Source: Sophora flavescens (lineage: Eukaryota > Streptophyta > Magnoliopsida > Fabales > Fabaceae). From it: a stretch of 64,000 bases of DNA. The position numbers were made by a program, and so were the translations under genes. Shown here piece after piece: positions 62,880 to 64,000 of the stretch. The first letter of the stretch is position 1, and each line of letters starts with the position of its first letter. The notes beneath the pieces were generated by a model. The model did not search any database and was not told the DNA's origin. It worked only from the letters and a program-made list of their open reading frames with translations. The stretch is from assembly GCA_030762895.1 (NCBI GenBank), contig CM061062.1:290824985-290888984 (forward strand), read 5' to 3'.

Positions 62880-64000
62880 TTAGAATTAGGCTTTGTTTGG
62901 TTCCTTAGAGTCCAAATAATGGGTTTTGTGAATATCAAATTAATATATGATTAATCATAGTTAATAGTTAACTTAACTAAGGTTATTTTAGCTAATCATG
63001 ATTATTAATATGTGGCTCACATTTGATGGAGGTGTGGCTGAATTTGGGCCACACATAATGACTCACCAATGAGTCACCGATCCTATCCGTTAGTGGTTCC
63101 CGGAAATTCCGTATGCAGCTCCGTCATTTACCAGATTTCGGTTTTTGAGAGGAAAATAATGAAATGAAAGCAAAACGAGATAGGTATGGTTAAATATATA
63201 TGGATGTAGGAATTTGAGGATATGTGGGAGGTTTACAACCATGTAAAATGAGTGATCAAAAGTGCGTAGATGTGTCTGGTTAATACTCGCGAAAGCTTGG
63301 GGGTATTTTGGTCTTTTTACATAAAAGTCATGATTACTAGCATTTAATGCTCATAAATTCTTGGTGACTCATCCTCCATGAGTCATCATGTATGACTCGT
63401 TGTCCCAATCTCTTGACAGGTCTCTGCAATTCCGTTTCCGACTCTGTCGGTTTCCCGATTAGAGTTTTACGTCCGAATCGAGTATAAAACCTAATTATTT
63501 TGAAAATTTTCAAAATAACCTATATTTTTGGAAATGAGATATAAAACCTATTCATTTCGTTCTCGGGTCAAAATTAGGTTTTCTGATCAGTAAAATCTTA
63601 TTGTCAGTGAAAACGTAGACCGGGTTCCGTCTGAATTTTCAACCAAAAATTTCACCGTATACTTATAAAAATAAGTATGATATGAATATGACTTTGGTTT
63701 TACCAAAATAATTTTATTTTCATATAAAAATATAAACGTTTATTTATATTTATACCGATCTTAGAAAGCAGAAAAAATGGGGGTGTTACATTCTGCACCA
63801 GAAATCACTTTTTCGCGACTGGTAATCGATTACAGATATACTGGTAATCGATTACGAGCTGTCAGTTTGAAATACTGAGCTTTCCAGAAAGCTGGTAATC
63901 GATTACGGGAGTATGGTAATCAATTACCACTGATACTTTTAAATATTGATTTTTCCAAAAAGTGGTAATATGTTACAGGAGTTCTGGTAATTCAATTACG

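Larger units (their letters stand above)
58827..63790 (-). mobile_element. Solo LTR of the G (chromovirus-like) family, nested in the H LTR
   Basis: It starts TGTAACACCCCCC and ends GGGGGTGTTACA, with TSD TTCTG at 58822-58826 and 63791-63795. Minus the nested LINE it is about 4.27 kb and aligns to G2 over most of its length. No primer site, gag or pol lies between the ends, so it is a solo LTR left by recombination between two LTRs. A TATA box (minus CCTATATAAAGGC, 62864-62879) and a CT-rich leader mark the promoter. A related U5 end (AATGCCCAAGGGGG-type) is shared with element C. Confidence 0.88.
44100..64000 (-). mobile_element. Element H: Sirevirus-like Ty1/copia element lacking pol, running past the window end
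   Basis: LTRs share ends TGTTAACAAGTGGCTTC (44100) and TGTTACCAAGTGGCTTC (58057). A tRNA-iMet primer site (58043-58054, minus) sits next to the right LTR, so the element is minus-strand. Gag (58002 to 49137) is the only clear gene. Between gag and the 3' LTR are 3.7 kb of stop-rich AT-rich DNA with several polypurine-like motifs and no RT or integrase. Multiple polypurine tracts and this gag type point to Sireviruses. It hosts element B and a solo G LTR. Confidence 0.85.
58057..64000 (-). repeat. 5' LTR of element H, split by a solo LTR and cut by the window end
   Basis: 58057-58826 matches 44100-44875, and 63796-64000 matches 44876-45090. The 4964-bp G-family solo LTR lies between them. About 310 bp of this LTR are outside the window. 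Confidence 0.9.

Noticed and set aside
1..64000. Intact host genes, tRNA or rRNA genes
   Set aside because: The only tRNA-like matches are primer-binding sites, and the only host-like coding sequence is the truncated lectin fragment in the CACTA element.

Overview
This window is plant nuclear repeat DNA, almost certainly an eudicot and probably a legume. That is inferred from AT-rich composition, Athila-type and Sirevirus-type retrotransposons, plant L1-type LINEs ending in an RNase H domain, and a CACTA transposon. No intact host gene, tRNA, rRNA or CRISPR array was seen. Almost every base belongs to a transposable element, and most elements sit inside one another. Exact target-site duplications (TSDs) let most of the nesting be read directly.

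Left part (1-39.6 kb). The oldest layer is a minus-strand chromovirus-like Ty3/gypsy remnant (G1: 6865-8271 and 39165-39602). Its pol was hit by plus-strand Athila-like element A (1-6864, 5' end outside the window). Its LTR was hit by plus-strand chromovirus-like element C (8272-39159, TSD TGACC). C was hit by minus-strand Athila-like element D (11236-31556, TSD GTTGA). D holds a second relative, E (17310-26807, TSD GCGAG), and a CACTA element (26918-28384, TSD CTA) that carries a piece of a host S-type lectin receptor kinase gene. C also holds two 5'-truncated LINEs (33337-34348 and 36099-38248), each with its own TSD.

Right part (39.6-64 kb). A G-family LTR (G2) lies head-to-head with G1 and runs to about 43.07 kb, where LINE J follows. 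J is interrupted by minus-strand Sirevirus-like copia element H (44100 to beyond 64000). H keeps gag but has no recognisable pol. The gag of H is split by element B (50382-57670, TSD GTATC), a pol-deleted relative of A. The 5' LTR of H is split by a third G-family LTR, a solo LTR (58827-63790, TSD TTCTG), which itself carries a truncated LINE (61357-62037, 18-bp TSD).

Function. The Athila-like elements show LTR, tRNA-Asp primer-binding site, gag, protease, reverse transcriptase, RNase H, integrase, a long conserved non-coding 3' domain, polypurine tract and LTR. All reading frames are broken except the gag-protease block of B, which ends early, so no autonomous copy is present. The most unusual features are CG-rich palindromic repeat arrays just upstream of the LTR TATA boxes, with different motifs in different elements; homopolymeric G tracts at one fixed LTR site; the CACTA gene capture with hairpin subterminal repeats; the conserved 3' non-coding domain; and a candidate Pack-type segment with a telo-box promoter inside the C LTR.
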